DNA of 42,199 nt from Planctomycetota bacterium (GCA_016190175.1 JACPRC010000159.1:1-42199), one strand, 5' to 3'. Positions 22,326 to 34,480 are shown, counted from the stretch's first letter. The notes: generated from the sequence alone by a model not told the origin. Numbers and translations: made by a program.

Positions 22326-22413
22326 GCTCCCTCCACGTTTGTTCGGGACGCGCCGATGGTAGAGGAAGCCCCCGGGGGAATCAACGGATTTCACCCCCGG
22401 CCCCGCCCGATTC

Positions 22414-23211
22414 GTGAACGATCCGGCGCTCATCCGGCGTCTATGTTCTCGACGCAACGGAGGGACGCCGACCCTGGGAGTCTCGTTCACGAACCTGAAC
22501 GTCCGGGCGGGGGACCGCGACGCCGCGATCGCCGGGCTCCGCCGGATCGGCGGGCTGCCGGCGTACGTCACGCGGCCCGCGGAGGGGTGGATCAGCGTCT
22601 ATCCGCGCGAGACGGAGAGAAAGGAGCCCGCGCGCCTCCAGGGCGCGGTCACGCTGCTGTCCGCCGCGCTTGCCGCTCCCGTGGTGGGGCTCCTCGTCCG
22701 CGACAGCGACCTCTTCTGCTACGTCTTCGCCGACGGCGGCCGCGTCCTTGACCGGTACGCGTCGCGCACGGCCTCCCCCGAACCTCCGGTCGGAGGAGAT
22801 CCGCAGGCGATCCTGCGCGTCTGCAAACCGGGGATGACACTCGACGACCTTCGGGCCGTATTGGATCTCAGGATGGTCGGCCGCAGGGCCCGATCGCCCG
22901 AGGAACGGGAACGCACCGAGAAGGAAATGGCGCTGCAGAAGGAGCGGCTCGCCGCCCGATACCCGGAGATCTGTCGAGAACTGGCCGCGATGGGGCTGCC
23001 GGTGCCCCCGCTGGAACAGGTGCTGGCGCAGCTCAACACGGTCGAGGATCGCCTGACCGGGCAATCCGGCGAGGCCGCGGCGGCGGAGGAGCAGGCCGGC
23101 GCGTTCGCCGCGCTCCTGGGCATCCCGGGCCGGCGCGCCCTCCGCGGCTGGAAGCTCATCCGGGAGGACGAACCGGCGCCCGGGGTGCTCGCGACGCCGG
23201 TGACGGAGTAG
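22414..23211 (+). CDS. hypothetical protein
   Basis: A 265-residue protein I do not recognise. The first ~120 residues form an alternating beta/alpha region (LGVSFTNLNVRAGDRDAAIA, GWISVYPRETERKE, LLVRDSDLFCYVFADGGRVL) that could be a small globular domain. A charged helical stretch follows (SPEERERTEKEMALQKERLA), then a helical C-terminus. There is no signal peptide, so it is probably cytoplasmic. The GTG at 22414 has no clear ribosome-binding site; the conserved-looking part begins near residue 21, so a later start is possible. It diverges from dodecin. Confidence 0.6.
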   Translation: MNDPALIRRLCSRRNGGTPTLGVSFTNLNVRAGDRDAAIAGLRRIGGLPAYVTRPAEGWISVYPRETERKEPARLQGAVTLLSAALAAPVVGLLVRDSDLFCYVFADGGRVLDRYASRTASPEPPVGGDPQAILRVCKPGMTLDDLRAVLDLRMVGRRARSPEERERTEKEMALQKERLAARYPEICRELAAMGLPVPPLEQVLAQLNTVEDRLTGQSGEAAAAEEQAGAFAALLGIPGRRALRGWKLIREDEPAPGVLATPVTE

Positions 23212-23265
23212 CCGTGGACGCAGGATTCTCAGGCACGCGCGCGCGACGACGGTTCTCATGACGCC

Positions 23266-24426
23266 ATGAACACGCTCCTGCTCAGTCTCTGTCTCTCGTT
23301 CGCGCCCCAGGACCCGCCCAAGGTCGACCAGAAGAAGGTGGACGAGGCGATCAAGAAGGGGGTCGCCTTCCTGAAGGAGGAGATCCCCCACCTTCGGCCC
23401 AGGGACATGAACGGCCGCGACATGAGGTACGACGAACTCATCCTCTGGACCTTCATCCATGCCGGCGTGAGCGAGGAAGACGAGGCGTTCAAGACCCTGT
23501 TCGAACGGGTCTTGAAGGCGAAGGAGGAGGTGACGTATCGGGTCGCGCTCAAGGCGATGATCCTCGAAGAGGTGGATCGCGTCAAATACCAGCCCTGGAT
23601 CGCGCGCTGCGCCCAGTTTCTGGTGGACAACCAGGGCGAGGACGGCCAGTGGTCGTATGGGGAGCCCTCGATCGCCGTCGACGACATCCCGACGCCGTCG
23701 GGCGGGAAGGACGTGGCGACGCCGGGCGGCGAGGGGCCGATCGTCAAGAGGAAGAAGCCGGACGTGAAGCGCCGCTGGCCGATCAAGGCGCGCCGCAAGG
23801 GGCCGCGCACGGGGGACAACTCCAACTCCCAGTACGCGGCGCTCGGGATCCGCGCCTGCGCGGACGCGGGGATCGTCTTCGACCGGGACGTGCTTCAGCG
23901 CGCCCTGCGGTCGTGGGTCGACGGGCAGCAGAAGGACGGAGGCTGGATCTACAGCGGCGGCCGCGTCGTGGGTCCGGGGCCGGGAGACCGCGACTCGTAC
24001 GGTTCGATGACGGCCGGCGGCGTCGGGAGCGTCATCATCTACCTTCACCTCCAGGGCCAGAACTGGAAGGCGGACCGGCGCGTGGCGGCGGGCTTCCGGT
24101 GGCTGGAGGCGAACTTCAGCGTCGAGGAGAACCCGCGGAAGAAGCAGTGGTACTACTACTACATGTACGCGCTGGAGCGGGCGGGGATCTTCGCCGGCAC
24201 GGAGCGGATCGGGAAGCACGTGTGGTACGACGAGGGGGCGGCGGTGCTGTTGCGGCGCCAGCAGGACGACGGTTCCTGGAGCCGCAGGCCGCCGCCGAAC
24301 AACGGGGGGAACCGGCCGGGCCCGCCGCCGGGCGACATGATCGCCGACACCTGCTTCGCGATCCTCTTCCTCCGCCGCGCGACGCGGCCGTTCGACGACG
24401 TGGCGACGGAGGACAAGAAGAAGTAG
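23266..24426 (+). CDS. secreted squalene-cyclase-like (alpha/alpha toroid) protein
   Basis: A 386-residue protein with a short signal peptide (MNTLLLSLCLSFA). The body has prenyltransferase/squalene-oxidase-type repeats: AQFLVDNQGEDGQWSYG, RSWVDGQQKDGGWIYSGG and AVLLRRQQDDGSWSR carry the QxxDGxW motif of the alpha/alpha toroid. The catalytic DxDD of true cyclases is not visible, so this is probably a non-enzymatic relative of the kind common in Planctomycetota. A Pro/Lys/Gly-rich insertion lies near residues 140-190. It converges on the sigma factor gene across a hairpin-rich 253-bp gap. Confidence 0.82.
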   Translation: MNTLLLSLCLSFAPQDPPKVDQKKVDEAIKKGVAFLKEEIPHLRPRDMNGRDMRYDELILWTFIHAGVSEEDEAFKTLFERVLKAKEEVTYRVALKAMILEEVDRVKYQPWIARCAQFLVDNQGEDGQWSYGEPSIAVDDIPTPSGGKDVATPGGEGPIVKRKKPDVKRRWPIKARRKGPRTGDNSNSQYAALGIRACADAGIVFDRDVLQRALRSWVDGQQKDGGWIYSGGRVVGPGPGDRDSYGSMTAGGVGSVIIYLHLQGQNWKADRRVAAGFRWLEANFSVEENPRKKQWYYYYMYALERAGIFAGTERIGKHVWYDEGAAVLLRRQQDDGSWSRRPPPNNGGNRPGPPPGDMIADTCFAILFLRRATRPFDDVATEDKKK

Positions 24427-24452
24427 CGGGCGGCGTAGTCCTGCCGCGTCAT

Positions 24453-24547
24453 TTCCACCGCCGAACCCGCGGGATCCGCAGAACCGCTTGCCCGCCGGAG
24501 CCCGCGGCAGGCGGGCGAAGGAGGGAATGCGGGTTTCTCCGGTGGAA
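24453..24547. repeat. nested hairpin between convergent genes
   Basis: Three stacked stems: TTCCACCG (24453-24460) with 24540-24547, AACCCGC (24464-24470) with 24529-24535, and GCCCGCC (24490-24496) with 24510-24516. No T-run follows, so it is not a classical terminator, though it may end transcription from both sides. The rest of the gap to 24679 holds GC-rich sequence with no gene. Confidence 0.5.
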
Positions 24548-24679
24548 TCGAGGCGGGGGGTGCGTTTCCGACTCTCCGGTTCCTGTCCGGTACCGCCGGG
24601 CCGCCTTCTTGCCGACCCTACACGGTCCTTTTCCCTCGGAGGTTCCGCGGTTTCTGCGGTCGAATCCGGCACGGTAGAG

Positions 24680-25417
24680 TCAGGAGCGGAGCAGCTCGAA
24701 GAGCCGCATCAGCTCGGCGGCCGCATCCGACTCGTCGGCGATGTAGTCGCGGACGCGTCCGAGGCAGAGCGCGCGCAGCCGCGCGCGGCAGTGGTTCAGG
24801 TAGTTCGTGACGTCCGTCGTCTTCACCCCGACCTCGCGCGCCAGATCCGCATAGGTGGGGGAGGCGCCGGACGGCGCCGACAGCTCGTACCGCTCGAAGA
24901 TCGTCCAGTGGCGCTCCTTTCCGCCGCGCCGCAACTCGTCCCGAAGGTCGGAAAGCGCGGAGTCCATCACCGACCGCGCCCACTGCCGCTCGAAGGCGTC
25001 CTCGGGAGTGCCGTCGCGGCCGACCGCGGCCGTCTCGATCCAGCGATCGTCCAGCGGGACGCTTGTGCGGGCCCCGCCGCGCTTGAGCGCGGAGGACTTC
25101 TCGTGCCGCTCGAGGAGGAAGAGCCGGATGGCGCCCTTGAGATAGCCGCGGAAGCTGCCCCTCTCCGGAGAGAACCGCTCCAGCAGGCCTCCTTCGATCA
25201 CATCCGCGAAGAAGTCCTGCGTCGCGTCTTTCGCGTCATCGCCGGCCATGGAACGAGTCGTGCGGATGTAGCAGAAGACCGGCTTCCAGTACAGGCCGCA
25301 CAGGTGATTCAGCGCCTCGCGGCAGGCGGACGATCCGGGATCACGCGCGCTGAGGATGAGCGACCATCGCGTGGAAGGAAAGGAGCGCGGAGATCCTCCC
25401 GTGCCCGTCTCTACCAC
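24680..25417 (-). CDS. ECF-type RNA polymerase sigma factor
   Basis: A 245-residue sigma-70 family protein of the planctomycete-like type that begins FPSTRWSLIL. Region 2 spans about residues 35-110 (YWKPVFCYIRTTRSMAGDDA, DATQDFFADVIE, FRGYLKGAIRLFLLERH). Region 4 is near 180-225 (TYADLAREVGVKTTDVTNYL, NHCRARLRALC), with the HTH. It is longer than a minimal ECF sigma. No anti-sigma gene is adjacent. Instead it diverges by only 44 bp from a receptor-like Ser/Thr kinase, a recurrent pairing in this phylum in which the kinase is thought to control the sigma factor. Shared promoter DNA supports common regulation. Confidence 0.92.
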   Translation of the reverse strand: MVETGTGGSPRSFPSTRWSLILSARDPGSSACREALNHLCGLYWKPVFCYIRTTRSMAGDDAKDATQDFFADVIEGGLLERFSPERGSFRGYLKGAIRLFLLERHEKSSALKRGGARTSVPLDDRWIETAAVGRDGTPEDAFERQWARSVMDSALSDLRDELRRGGKERHWTIFERYELSAPSGASPTYADLAREVGVKTTDVTNYLNHCRARLRALCLGRVRDYIADESDAAAELMRLFELLRS

Positions 25418-25461
25418 GGACGGATTGTATCACGGGCGCGTGTTATACTCGATCGGGGACC

Positions 25462-28400
25462 ATGAGCGAATACCGCCGACTCGCGGGGGACCTGCTGTCG
25501 CCGGACGGCGACGACTCCGAGGCGCGCCTCCGGCGGATCGCGATCGAGATGCGGTACGTCGAGCCCGCGCGGCTCGACGAGTGCGTCGAGGAGCAGCGGC
25601 GACTGCGCGAGTCCGGCGAGGCGGCGCCGATCGGGCAGATCCTCATCCGCCGGGGACTTCTCACGCCGGATCGGTACCTCCAACTCCTGGATCTCGCGCA
25701 GGGGCCGAGCCAGGGTCCCCGCAAAAGGATCGGCCGCTTCGAGATTCTCCGGCGCGTGGCCGAAGGCGGCATGGGGGTCGTCTACGAGGCGTCGGACCCG
25801 CAGCTCCGCCGCACCGTCGCGCTCAAGGTGATCCGCGAGGACGACGCCGACCGCGAAGTCATCGAGCGCCTCCACCGCGAGGCGGCGATCGCGGCGCAGC
25901 TCCGCCATCCCAACATCGTCGGCGTCCACGAGGTCGGGATGGCGCAGGACGACGAGGGACGCCTGGTCCACTTCATCGCGATGGATTTCGTCGAAGGCGG
26001 GACCCTCGAGGATCTCGTCCGCGACCGTCGCACGCCGCGAGCGCAGCTCCTGCGGATGCTGGAGGAGGCGTCGCGCGCCGTGGGGTACGCCCACGCGCAC
26101 GGCGTCGTCCACCGCGACCTCAAGCCGGCGAACATCCTCGTCGACCGCGCGGGGCGGATCGTCCTGACGGATTTCGGGCTCGCGCGCGCCGACCTCTTCG
26201 CGACGCGGCTCACGCGCCCGCTGGACTTCTTCGGGACGCCGGAGTACATGGCGCCCGAGCAGGTCGAGGGCAAGGCGCGCAGCGTGGACGCCCGGACCGA
26301 CGTCTACGCGCTGGGCGTCACCCTGTACGAGATCCTGCTCGGCCAGGCGCCGTTCCACGCGGAGACGCCGGGAGAGCTTTATCGCAAGATCCTGCACTCC
26401 GAACCGATCCACCCGAGCCGCCTCGAACGCACCGTCGAGCACGACATCGAGGTGATCTGCCTCAAGGCGATGGCGAAAGAGCCGGAGCGGCGGTACGCGA
26501 CCGCGGAGGATTTCGCGGACGACCTCGGGCGCTTCCTGAGGGGCGAGCCGATCCGCGCGCGCCCTCCCAGCTTCTTCTACCGGGTGCGGAAGCGGCTCGC
26601 GCGACGGAAGGCGGTCCTTGCGGTGGCGGGGACCGGCCTGGCCGCGGTCATCGCGGCGGCTCTGTGGGTTTCCCACGCGGCAAACGTCCGGGAGTTCGAG
26701 CAGAGCCGGGACGAGGCGCGTCGAGCGCATGCCGCGGGCGAGTGGGCCCGCGCGGCCGCCGAGTGCGACCGCGCCGGGCGGATCCGCCGCGACGGAGAGT
26801 TGGACCGCATCGCCGCGGACTGCCGCGAGCGGATGGCGCGCGAGCGGGCGGAGACGGAGTCCCGCCTCGCCGAAGCGGCGCGGTACCGTCGCCTCACCGA
26901 GGAGAAACTCCGGCCGCTCCAGCGCACGATCCACGAGGTCCGGCAGATCTTCTACATCCCCGGCATCGACGTCCGCGAGCGGCTGGAGCCGGTCGCGCGC
27001 GAGCTCGGCGATCTGGAGGCGCTCGCCCGCGACCCGGCGAACGCGGGATTCGCCGATCTCTGGGGCCTCCTCGGCGTCGGGTGGTTCGTCGTCGGCGACG
27101 TGCTGCGGGCGGAGGAGGCCCTGCTGGAGGCGGAGCGGCGCGCCTCGGACGATCCGTGGACGCAGTACTACCTCGGGCGCGTCCGCCTCGCGCGCGCCGT
27201 CGCGGCGCTCCTGAGCACGGGCGGCGAGGCGGCCTCGGAGCGGCGCGAGCGGTCGCGCGCGTGGTGCGCCCGGGCGGCGGGCCACTTCGGCAGGATCGGT
27301 GCGGATTGGGCGGGCTCCGGGCCGCTCGACCGACATCTGGCCTCGGCCTACGCGGCCCTTGCGGAAGGCCGGTCGGACCGCGTCGCGGAACTCTGCCGCG
27401 AGGGACTGGAGCGATTCCGCAACGGCCTGGGCACGGAGGAGTACTGGTGCCTCCTCGGATGGGGGAAGTGGAACGCGCAGGGTCTCGACTGCTACACGAA
27501 GGCGATCGAGCGGTGCCCCCACCACGCATGGGCGTACTTCCTGCGAGGCACGGTCCGGCAGGAACTCGGCGACCCGCGGGCCGCGCTCGAGGACTACGCC
27601 TCGGCGCTGCGCATCAATCCGCGGCTGTCCGTGGCCCACCTGCACCGGGGGAGCCTGAGGCACGCGTCGGGCGACTTCGCGGGGGCGATCGCCGATTACG
27701 ACGAGGCCATCCGCGTCAGTCCCCGCTACGTCGAGGCCTTCGTCAACCGCGGCAACGCGCGCGGCGATCTGGGGGAGCGCGACGGCGCGATGGCGGATTT
27801 CGCGGAGGCGCTCCGCATCGACCCGACCCACGCCCGCGCGTACTACAACCGCGCGTGGCATCGGGCACGCTGGGGGGACGCCGCGGGTGCGGTCGCGGAC
27901 TACGGCGAGGCGATCCGGAACCAGCCGGGGTACGTCGCGGCGTGGTTCAACCGCGGCTGCCTGAAGGACGTCGCGGGCGACCGGCCGGGCGCGCTCGCGG
28001 ACTTCTCGGAGGTCGTGCGTCTCGACCCGCGGCACGTCGGCGCGCGCGTCAACCGGGGCTGCCTCCGCGAGGCATCGGGCGACCTGCGCGGAGCACTCGA
28101 GGACTTCGAGGCCGCGCTGGAGGTCGAGGAGGATCATCCGAAGGCCCTCGAGGGACGCGGACGGCTGCGGGCGCGCCTCGGCGACACGGAGGCGGGACGC
28201 CGCGATCTCGAGCGGGCCGTCGGCCTGGATCCGCTGAACGCCGATCTGCGCGTCGCGCTGGCGGAAGTCCTCGATGCGCGGGGGAATTCGGACGCCGCCG
28301 TGCGCGAGTACCGGGCCGCCGTCGAGATGTCGCCCCGCCACGGGCGCGCCCATCACCTGCTTGGGAGGCTCCTGGAGCGGCGCGGCAACGCGGGCGGCGC

Positions 28401-29016
28401 GATGGCGGAATACGACGCCGCGATCCTGTGCAACGCGAGGAGCGCGCCGTACCGGTTCAGTCGCGCGCGGTTGCGTCACCGGCTCGGCGACTGCGCGGGC
28501 GCCATCGACGACTACGGCGCCTTCCTGCAGATCCACCCCGGCGACGCGGAGGCGTACAGCTTCCGCGGGCTGTGTCTCAAGGCGGGCGGCTTCCCCGACG
28601 CGGCCCTCGAGGACTTCACGCAGGCGCTGCGCATCGACCCGACGCTCGTGGCCGCGTACAACAACCGCGGCAACGTCCGGCGCGAGCGGGGCGATCTCCC
28701 CGGCGCGCTGGCGGATCTCACCGCGGCGATCCGGATCGATCCCGCCTACCATCGGGCCTACTACAACCGCGCGAAGGTCCGCGAAGGGCTGAACGATCCG
28801 GACGGCGCGCTCGAGGATTACGGATCCGCGCTCCGCGCGAACCCCCGCTACGCCGAGGCCTATCACAACCGCGGCGTGCTGCGCCGCTCCCGCGGCGACG
28901 TCGACGGGGCGATCGAGGATTTCGAGAAGGCGCTCGACGTCGCGCCGCCGGGGTGGCCGAACCGGCCGAAGACCGAGCGTCTCCTGGAGCAGGCGCGCCG
29001 GGCACGCGGGCGGTGA
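25462..29016 (+). CDS. Ser/Thr protein kinase with 14 TPRs
   Basis: A 1184-residue membrane kinase. A short helical N-terminal region (IGQILIRRGLLTPDRYLQLL) is followed by a kinase domain with all hallmarks: the EGGMGVVYEA loop (101-110), Lys122, HRDLKPAN (217-224), DFG (237-239) and APE (264-266). A membrane segment is at about 384-404. A linker of about 290 residues follows, some of it coiled-coil-like (Arg/Glu-rich). Fourteen contiguous 34-residue TPR units then run to the C-terminus, on the far side of the membrane from the kinase. It probably senses or binds an extracytoplasmic protein and phosphorylates cytoplasmic targets. A TATACT box at 25444-25449 may be its -10, with no good -35, so an alternative sigma is possible. 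Confidence 0.93.
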   Translation: MSEYRRLAGDLLSPDGDDSEARLRRIAIEMRYVEPARLDECVEEQRRLRESGEAAPIGQILIRRGLLTPDRYLQLLDLAQGPSQGPRKRIGRFEILRRVAEGGMGVVYEASDPQLRRTVALKVIREDDADREVIERLHREAAIAAQLRHPNIVGVHEVGMAQDDEGRLVHFIAMDFVEGGTLEDLVRDRRTPRAQLLRMLEEASRAVGYAHAHGVVHRDLKPANILVDRAGRIVLTDFGLARADLFATRLTRPLDFFGTPEYMAPEQVEGKARSVDARTDVYALGVTLYEILLGQAPFHAETPGELYRKILHSEPIHPSRLERTVEHDIEVICLKAMAKEPERRYATAEDFADDLGRFLRGEPIRARPPSFFYRVRKRLARRKAVLAVAGTGLAAVIAAALWVSHAANVREFEQSRDEARRAHAAGEWARAAAECDRAGRIRRDGELDRIAADCRERMARERAETESRLAEAARYRRLTEEKLRPLQRTIHEVRQIFYIPGIDVRERLEPVARELGDLEALARDPANAGFADLWGLLGVGWFVVGDVLRAEEALLEAERRASDDPWTQYYLGRVRLARAVAALLSTGGEAASERRERSRAWCARAAGHFGRIGADWAGSGPLDRHLASAYAALAEGRSDRVAELCREGLERFRNGLGTEEYWCLLGWGKWNAQGLDCYTKAIERCPHHAWAYFLRGTVRQELGDPRAALEDYASALRINPRLSVAHLHRGSLRHASGDFAGAIADYDEAIRVSPRYVEAFVNRGNARGDLGERDGAMADFAEALRIDPTHARAYYNRAWHRARWGDAAGAVADYGEAIRNQPGYVAAWFNRGCLKDVAGDRPGALADFSEVVRLDPRHVGARVNRGCLREASGDLRGALEDFEAALEVEEDHPKALEGRGRLRARLGDTEAGRRDLERAVGLDPLNADLRVALAEVLDARGNSDAAVREYRAAVEMSPRHGRAHHLLGRLLERRGNAGGAMAEYDAAILCNARSAPYRFSRARLRHRLGDCAGAIDDYGAFLQIHPGDAEAYSFRGLCLKAGGFPDAALEDFTQALRIDPTLVAAYNNRGNVRRERGDLPGALADLTAAIRIDPAYHRAYYNRAKVREGLNDPDGALEDYGSALRANPRYAEAYHNRGVLRRSRGDVDGAIEDFEKALDVAPPGWPNRPKTERLLEQARRARGR

Positions 29017-29017
29017 A

Positions 29018-31186
<2,169 letters not shown>

Positions 31187-31265
31187 ATTCTATCCCATCC
31201 GGATTCGCCTAATGGACCGGCCGGCGATTCCAGATGAGACGACGGATCGTCCGGCGAGGGATCGC

Positions 31266-31295
31266 TTGACCGGCGCGAGGAGCGTCCGGTAGAGT
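31266..31295 (+). promoter_or_regulatory. probable vgrG operon promoter
   Basis: TTGACC (31266-31271), an 18-nt spacer and TAGAGT (31290-31295) precede vgrG, whose ATG 31320 has GGGGAGGG just upstream. This could drive the whole island to 41998. Confidence 0.45.
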
Positions 31296-31319
31296 GGGCC
31301 GTCTCGCCGGGGAGGGCAC

Positions 31320-33644
31320 ATGTCGCCGCTGAAGAAGAGCACCGAGGAGGGACGCTATCTTACGTTCTACGGCGACGCCGTCGAGGCCCACACGCTCATG
31401 GTCACGTCGCTCCAGGGACGCGAGGCCGTCTCTTCCCTCTACCGGTTCGAGGTCGATCTGGTCTCCAATCGCGCGGACATCGACTCCGCGAAGATGCTCG
31501 CGCAGCCCGCGTGGATCGGCATCAAGGAGGCGATGGCGGGCGCGAAGGGCGGGGCCCCGCAGATCCGCACGCTCCAGATCCACGGCGCCCTGGCCTCCTT
31601 CGAGCAGTTCGACAGCCGGGGGGACGGGAAGGCCGGGCTGAACTGGGTGATCTACAAGGCCGTCTTCGTCCCGCGCGTGTGGCGGCTCTCGCTCGACCTG
31701 CGGTCGCGGATCTTCCTGGACGCGACCGTGCCGGAGATCGTCGAGTCGATCCTCAAGGACGCGGGCTTCGAGAAGGGGAAGGACTACGAGTTCCGCCTGG
31801 CGCGGAAGGACTACGCGAAACGCGAGTACGTGGTCCAGTATGGGGAATCGACCTGGAGTTTCGTCTCGCGCTGGATGGAGCACGAAGGGATCTCCTACCA
31901 CTTCCTTCAGGGGGATCGGGGAGAGACGCTCGTGATCGGGGACGGACCCGATTGTTTCGGCCCGGTCCTGGGCATGGCGTCGGTCTCATACCGTCCCCGG
32001 ATCCAACTCCCGAAGGGCTGGATGGAGGAGGAGACGATCGCGGAATTCTCCTCCCTCCGCCGGCGCGTCCCTGCAGGCGTGATCCTCAAGGATTACAACT
32101 ACCGCAACGACGCCGACCTGAAAGCGGACTCCCCGATCTCGGAGGGCGGGGCGGGGACGCTCTACGAGTACGGCGATCACTACAAGGATCCCGCCGAGGG
32201 CAAGCGGCTGGCGCAGACGCGCGCCGAGGAACTCCGATGTCGCGAGCACGTGTTTTCCGGAAGGAGCGACGTGCGCTCGTTCCGCGCGGGGGCGGTCTCC
32301 CAGCTCGAAGGGCACTACCGGCAGGACCTGAACCAGAGGTACCTCCTCACCGAGGTTACGCACTCCGCGGAGCAGACGCTCGTGCTCGGACAGCGCTCGA
32401 CCTCGCAGGCATACGTGAACACGTTCACGTGCATCCCCGCGACGGTGCCGTTCCGTCCGGCGCGGGCGACTCCGAAGCCGAAGGTCGCGGGCCTCCTCAA
32501 TGCGCGCATCGACGCCGCCGGCGAGGGCGAGTATGCGGAGGTGGACGCCGAGGGCCGCTACAAGGTCGTCTTCCCCTTCGACCTCTCCGGCCGCGGCGGG
32601 GGGACGGCGACGCGATGGGTGCGGATGGCGCAGCCGTATCTCGGCGCGGGTTTCGGGATGCACTTCCCGCTGCACAAAGGGACGGAGGTGGTCGTCGCGC
32701 ATGTGAACGGCGACCCCGACCGGCCGATCATCGTCGGCGCGGTGGCCACCCCGAAGGCGCCGAGCCCCGTCGTGGACAAGAACTCCACGCAGTGCGTCCT
32801 CAAGAGCGGCGGGAACAACGCGATCGTCTTCGACGACCTGAAGGGCGAAGAGCGCTGGTTCCTGCGCGCGCAGAAGAACCAGGAGATCCGGGTGGAGAAC
32901 GACGTGTTCGAGCGCGTGGGCCATGATCGGCATCTCACGGTGAAGCACGACCAGATCGAGCACGTCGAGAACGACCTCCACCAGAGGATCGATCGGGACC
33001 ACATTCAGGACATCCAGGGAAATCGCCATCTGACTCTGCAGGGAAACGAGTCGATCGACATCGCGGGCAGGGCCTCGCTCACCGTCGAAGGGGACGTGGT
33101 TCACGTCCTGATGGCCGGCCACTCCGAGGAGACGACGGGGAAGTACTACCTCAAGGCAAACGGCATCGTGATCGAATCGCCCTCGGGCCTCACGCTCAAG
33201 TGCGGGGGCAACAGCGTCGTCATCGACGCGGCCGGTGTGACGCTCACGGGCGCGGCGCTCACGCTGGACGGGGCGACGACGAAGATCAACAGCGGGCCGG
33301 GGAGCGCGGCGGTGTCCGGCGCGGCGGGGTCGGCGGCGACGCCGATCGCGGCGGCGAAGTCGATCGAGCCGGGCGACCTCGAGGCCGGTGCGGCGGCCCA
33401 GGCCGGCGAAGGGACGGCGGCGGCCGGAGCGCCCGAAGCGAAGACCTCATGGGTCGAGGTCGAGCTCAAGGACGACAAGGGCAAGCCGATCCCGAAGGAA
33501 CTCTACGAGGTGGTCTTCCCGGACGGCACGGTCATCCGCGGAAGACTCGACAAGAAGGGCAAGAGCAAGGTCAAGGGTTGTCCCTCCGGAGAGGGGAAGA
33601 TCGGCTTCCCCCGCCTCGACAAGGGCGGTTGGAGCAAGGGATAG
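31320..33644 (+). CDS. vgrG: type VI-type spike protein VgrG with C-terminal adaptor domain
   Basis: A 774-residue VgrG. Residues ~10-380 form the gp27-like base (LMVTSLQGREAVSSLYRFEV, EYVVQYGESTWSFVSRWMEH, EGISYHF). Residues ~395-485 form the gp5 OB-fold (WVRMAQPYLGAGFGMHFPLH, VNGDPDRPIIVGAV). A beta-helix with repeating short strands (NDVFERVGHDRHLTVKHDQI) runs to about 670. An Ala/Gly linker leads to an ~80-residue beta domain (SWVEVELKDDKGKPIPKELY, EVVFPDGTVIRGRLD) of the kind that docks cargo or carries effectors. VgrG trimers tip contractile injection systems. No sheath, tube or baseplate gene is present, so this is an orphan vgrG/effector island dependent on a core locus elsewhere. Confidence 0.94.
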   Translation: MSPLKKSTEEGRYLTFYGDAVEAHTLMVTSLQGREAVSSLYRFEVDLVSNRADIDSAKMLAQPAWIGIKEAMAGAKGGAPQIRTLQIHGALASFEQFDSRGDGKAGLNWVIYKAVFVPRVWRLSLDLRSRIFLDATVPEIVESILKDAGFEKGKDYEFRLARKDYAKREYVVQYGESTWSFVSRWMEHEGISYHFLQGDRGETLVIGDGPDCFGPVLGMASVSYRPRIQLPKGWMEEETIAEFSSLRRRVPAGVILKDYNYRNDADLKADSPISEGGAGTLYEYGDHYKDPAEGKRLAQTRAEELRCREHVFSGRSDVRSFRAGAVSQLEGHYRQDLNQRYLLTEVTHSAEQTLVLGQRSTSQAYVNTFTCIPATVPFRPARATPKPKVAGLLNARIDAAGEGEYAEVDAEGRYKVVFPFDLSGRGGGTATRWVRMAQPYLGAGFGMHFPLHKGTEVVVAHVNGDPDRPIIVGAVATPKAPSPVVDKNSTQCVLKSGGNNAIVFDDLKGEERWFLRAQKNQEIRVENDVFERVGHDRHLTVKHDQIEHVENDLHQRIDRDHIQDIQGNRHLTLQGNESIDIAGRASLTVEGDVVHVLMAGHSEETTGKYYLKANGIVIESPSGLTLKCGGNSVVIDAAGVTLTGAALTLDGATTKINSGPGSAAVSGAAGSAATPIAAAKSIEPGDLEAGAAAQAGEGTAAAGAPEAKTSWVEVELKDDKGKPIPKELYEVVFPDGTVIRGRLDKKGKSKVKGCPSGEGKIGFPRLDKGGWSKG

Positions 33645-33658
33645 GCAGGAGACAAGCC

Positions 33659-34480
33659 ATGGCCGATCCGAGGAAGATCGTCGTCCAGCCGGGCGACCAC
33701 ATCGCCAAGATCGCGGCGGACAATTGCCTCAGCGATTGGCGGACGATCTGGGAAGCGAGCGCGGACGTCCGCGAGAAGCGAAAGAACCCCCACATGCTGT
33801 GCCCGGGGGACGTCCTCACGGTGCCGGTGTCGCCGGACGGCGAGGAGTCGGGCCAGACGGAGAAGACCCATCCGTTTCAATCGCCGGGTCAGCCGCTGAC
33901 GCTCCGGATCCGCATCCTCCATCCGGACTGCGCCGCCGTGGCCGATGCGCCGTTCACGCTCGAGATCCCCGGCATGATCGTCAAGAGGAAGAACGACAAG
34001 GGGGAGGAGGAAGACGCGACCGTCGATTCGATCGCGGGAAAGACCGACGCGGAGGGGAATCTCAAGCCGGACACGGACTTCGCCCTTCCTCCCGGAGCGA
34101 CCCAGGGCAAGCTCACGGTGAACGTGCCCGCTCCCGCCGATGCCGCGGAACCGGGCGGACCCTCGACGCTCGTGTGGGAGTTGTCCATCGGATCGCTCCG
34201 CCCGATCGCCGATTCGGACTCGTCCGGCGAGCCCATGATCGCGGGCGTGCAGCAGCGCCTCAACAACCTGGGGTTCGACTGCGGGGAGGTCACCGGCAAG
34301 ATGAACGAGGCGAAACCGGAGGAGGACCCGACGGCGCAGGCGATCCGGAGCTTCTGTGCGAAGTTCGGCCTGTCGGAGCGGAGCAAGCCGGACGAGGAGT
34401 TTCGGCGGAGGCTCGCGGAAGTCCACGACGATCTGAGTTACCGATTCGAGCGCGAGCGGGCGCAGCGACCGCAGGGATGA
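33659..34480 (+). CDS. LysM/peptidoglycan-binding-like protein of the vgrG island
   Basis: A 273-residue protein. The N-terminal LysM-like domain (VVQPGDHIAKIAADNCLSDW, then NPHMLCPGDVLTVPV) is of the kind found in spike-associated proteins. A middle beta domain (LTLRIRILHPDCAAVADAPF, then TLEIPG) resembles the VgrG C-terminal adaptor. A C-terminal PG_binding_1-like helical domain follows (AGVQQRLNNLGFDCGEVTGK, AIRSFCAKFGL). There is no signal peptide. ATG 33659 lies 14 bp after vgrG with AGGAG upstream. Such LysM proteins often bridge VgrG and effectors or act as tape or spike accessories; a direct adaptor role is inferred from position. Confidence 0.8.
   Translation: MADPRKIVVQPGDHIAKIAADNCLSDWRTIWEASADVREKRKNPHMLCPGDVLTVPVSPDGEESGQTEKTHPFQSPGQPLTLRIRILHPDCAAVADAPFTLEIPGMIVKRKNDKGEEEDATVDSIAGKTDAEGNLKPDTDFALPPGATQGKLTVNVPAPADAAEPGGPSTLVWELSIGSLRPIADSDSSGEPMIAGVQQRLNNLGFDCGEVTGKMNEAKPEEDPTAQAIRSFCAKFGLSERSKPDEEFRRRLAEVHDDLSYRFERERAQRPQG

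Noticed and set aside
24453-24547. Classical rho-independent terminator
   Set aside because: The stems are strong but no U-run follows on either strand, so it is listed only as an inverted-repeat structure.
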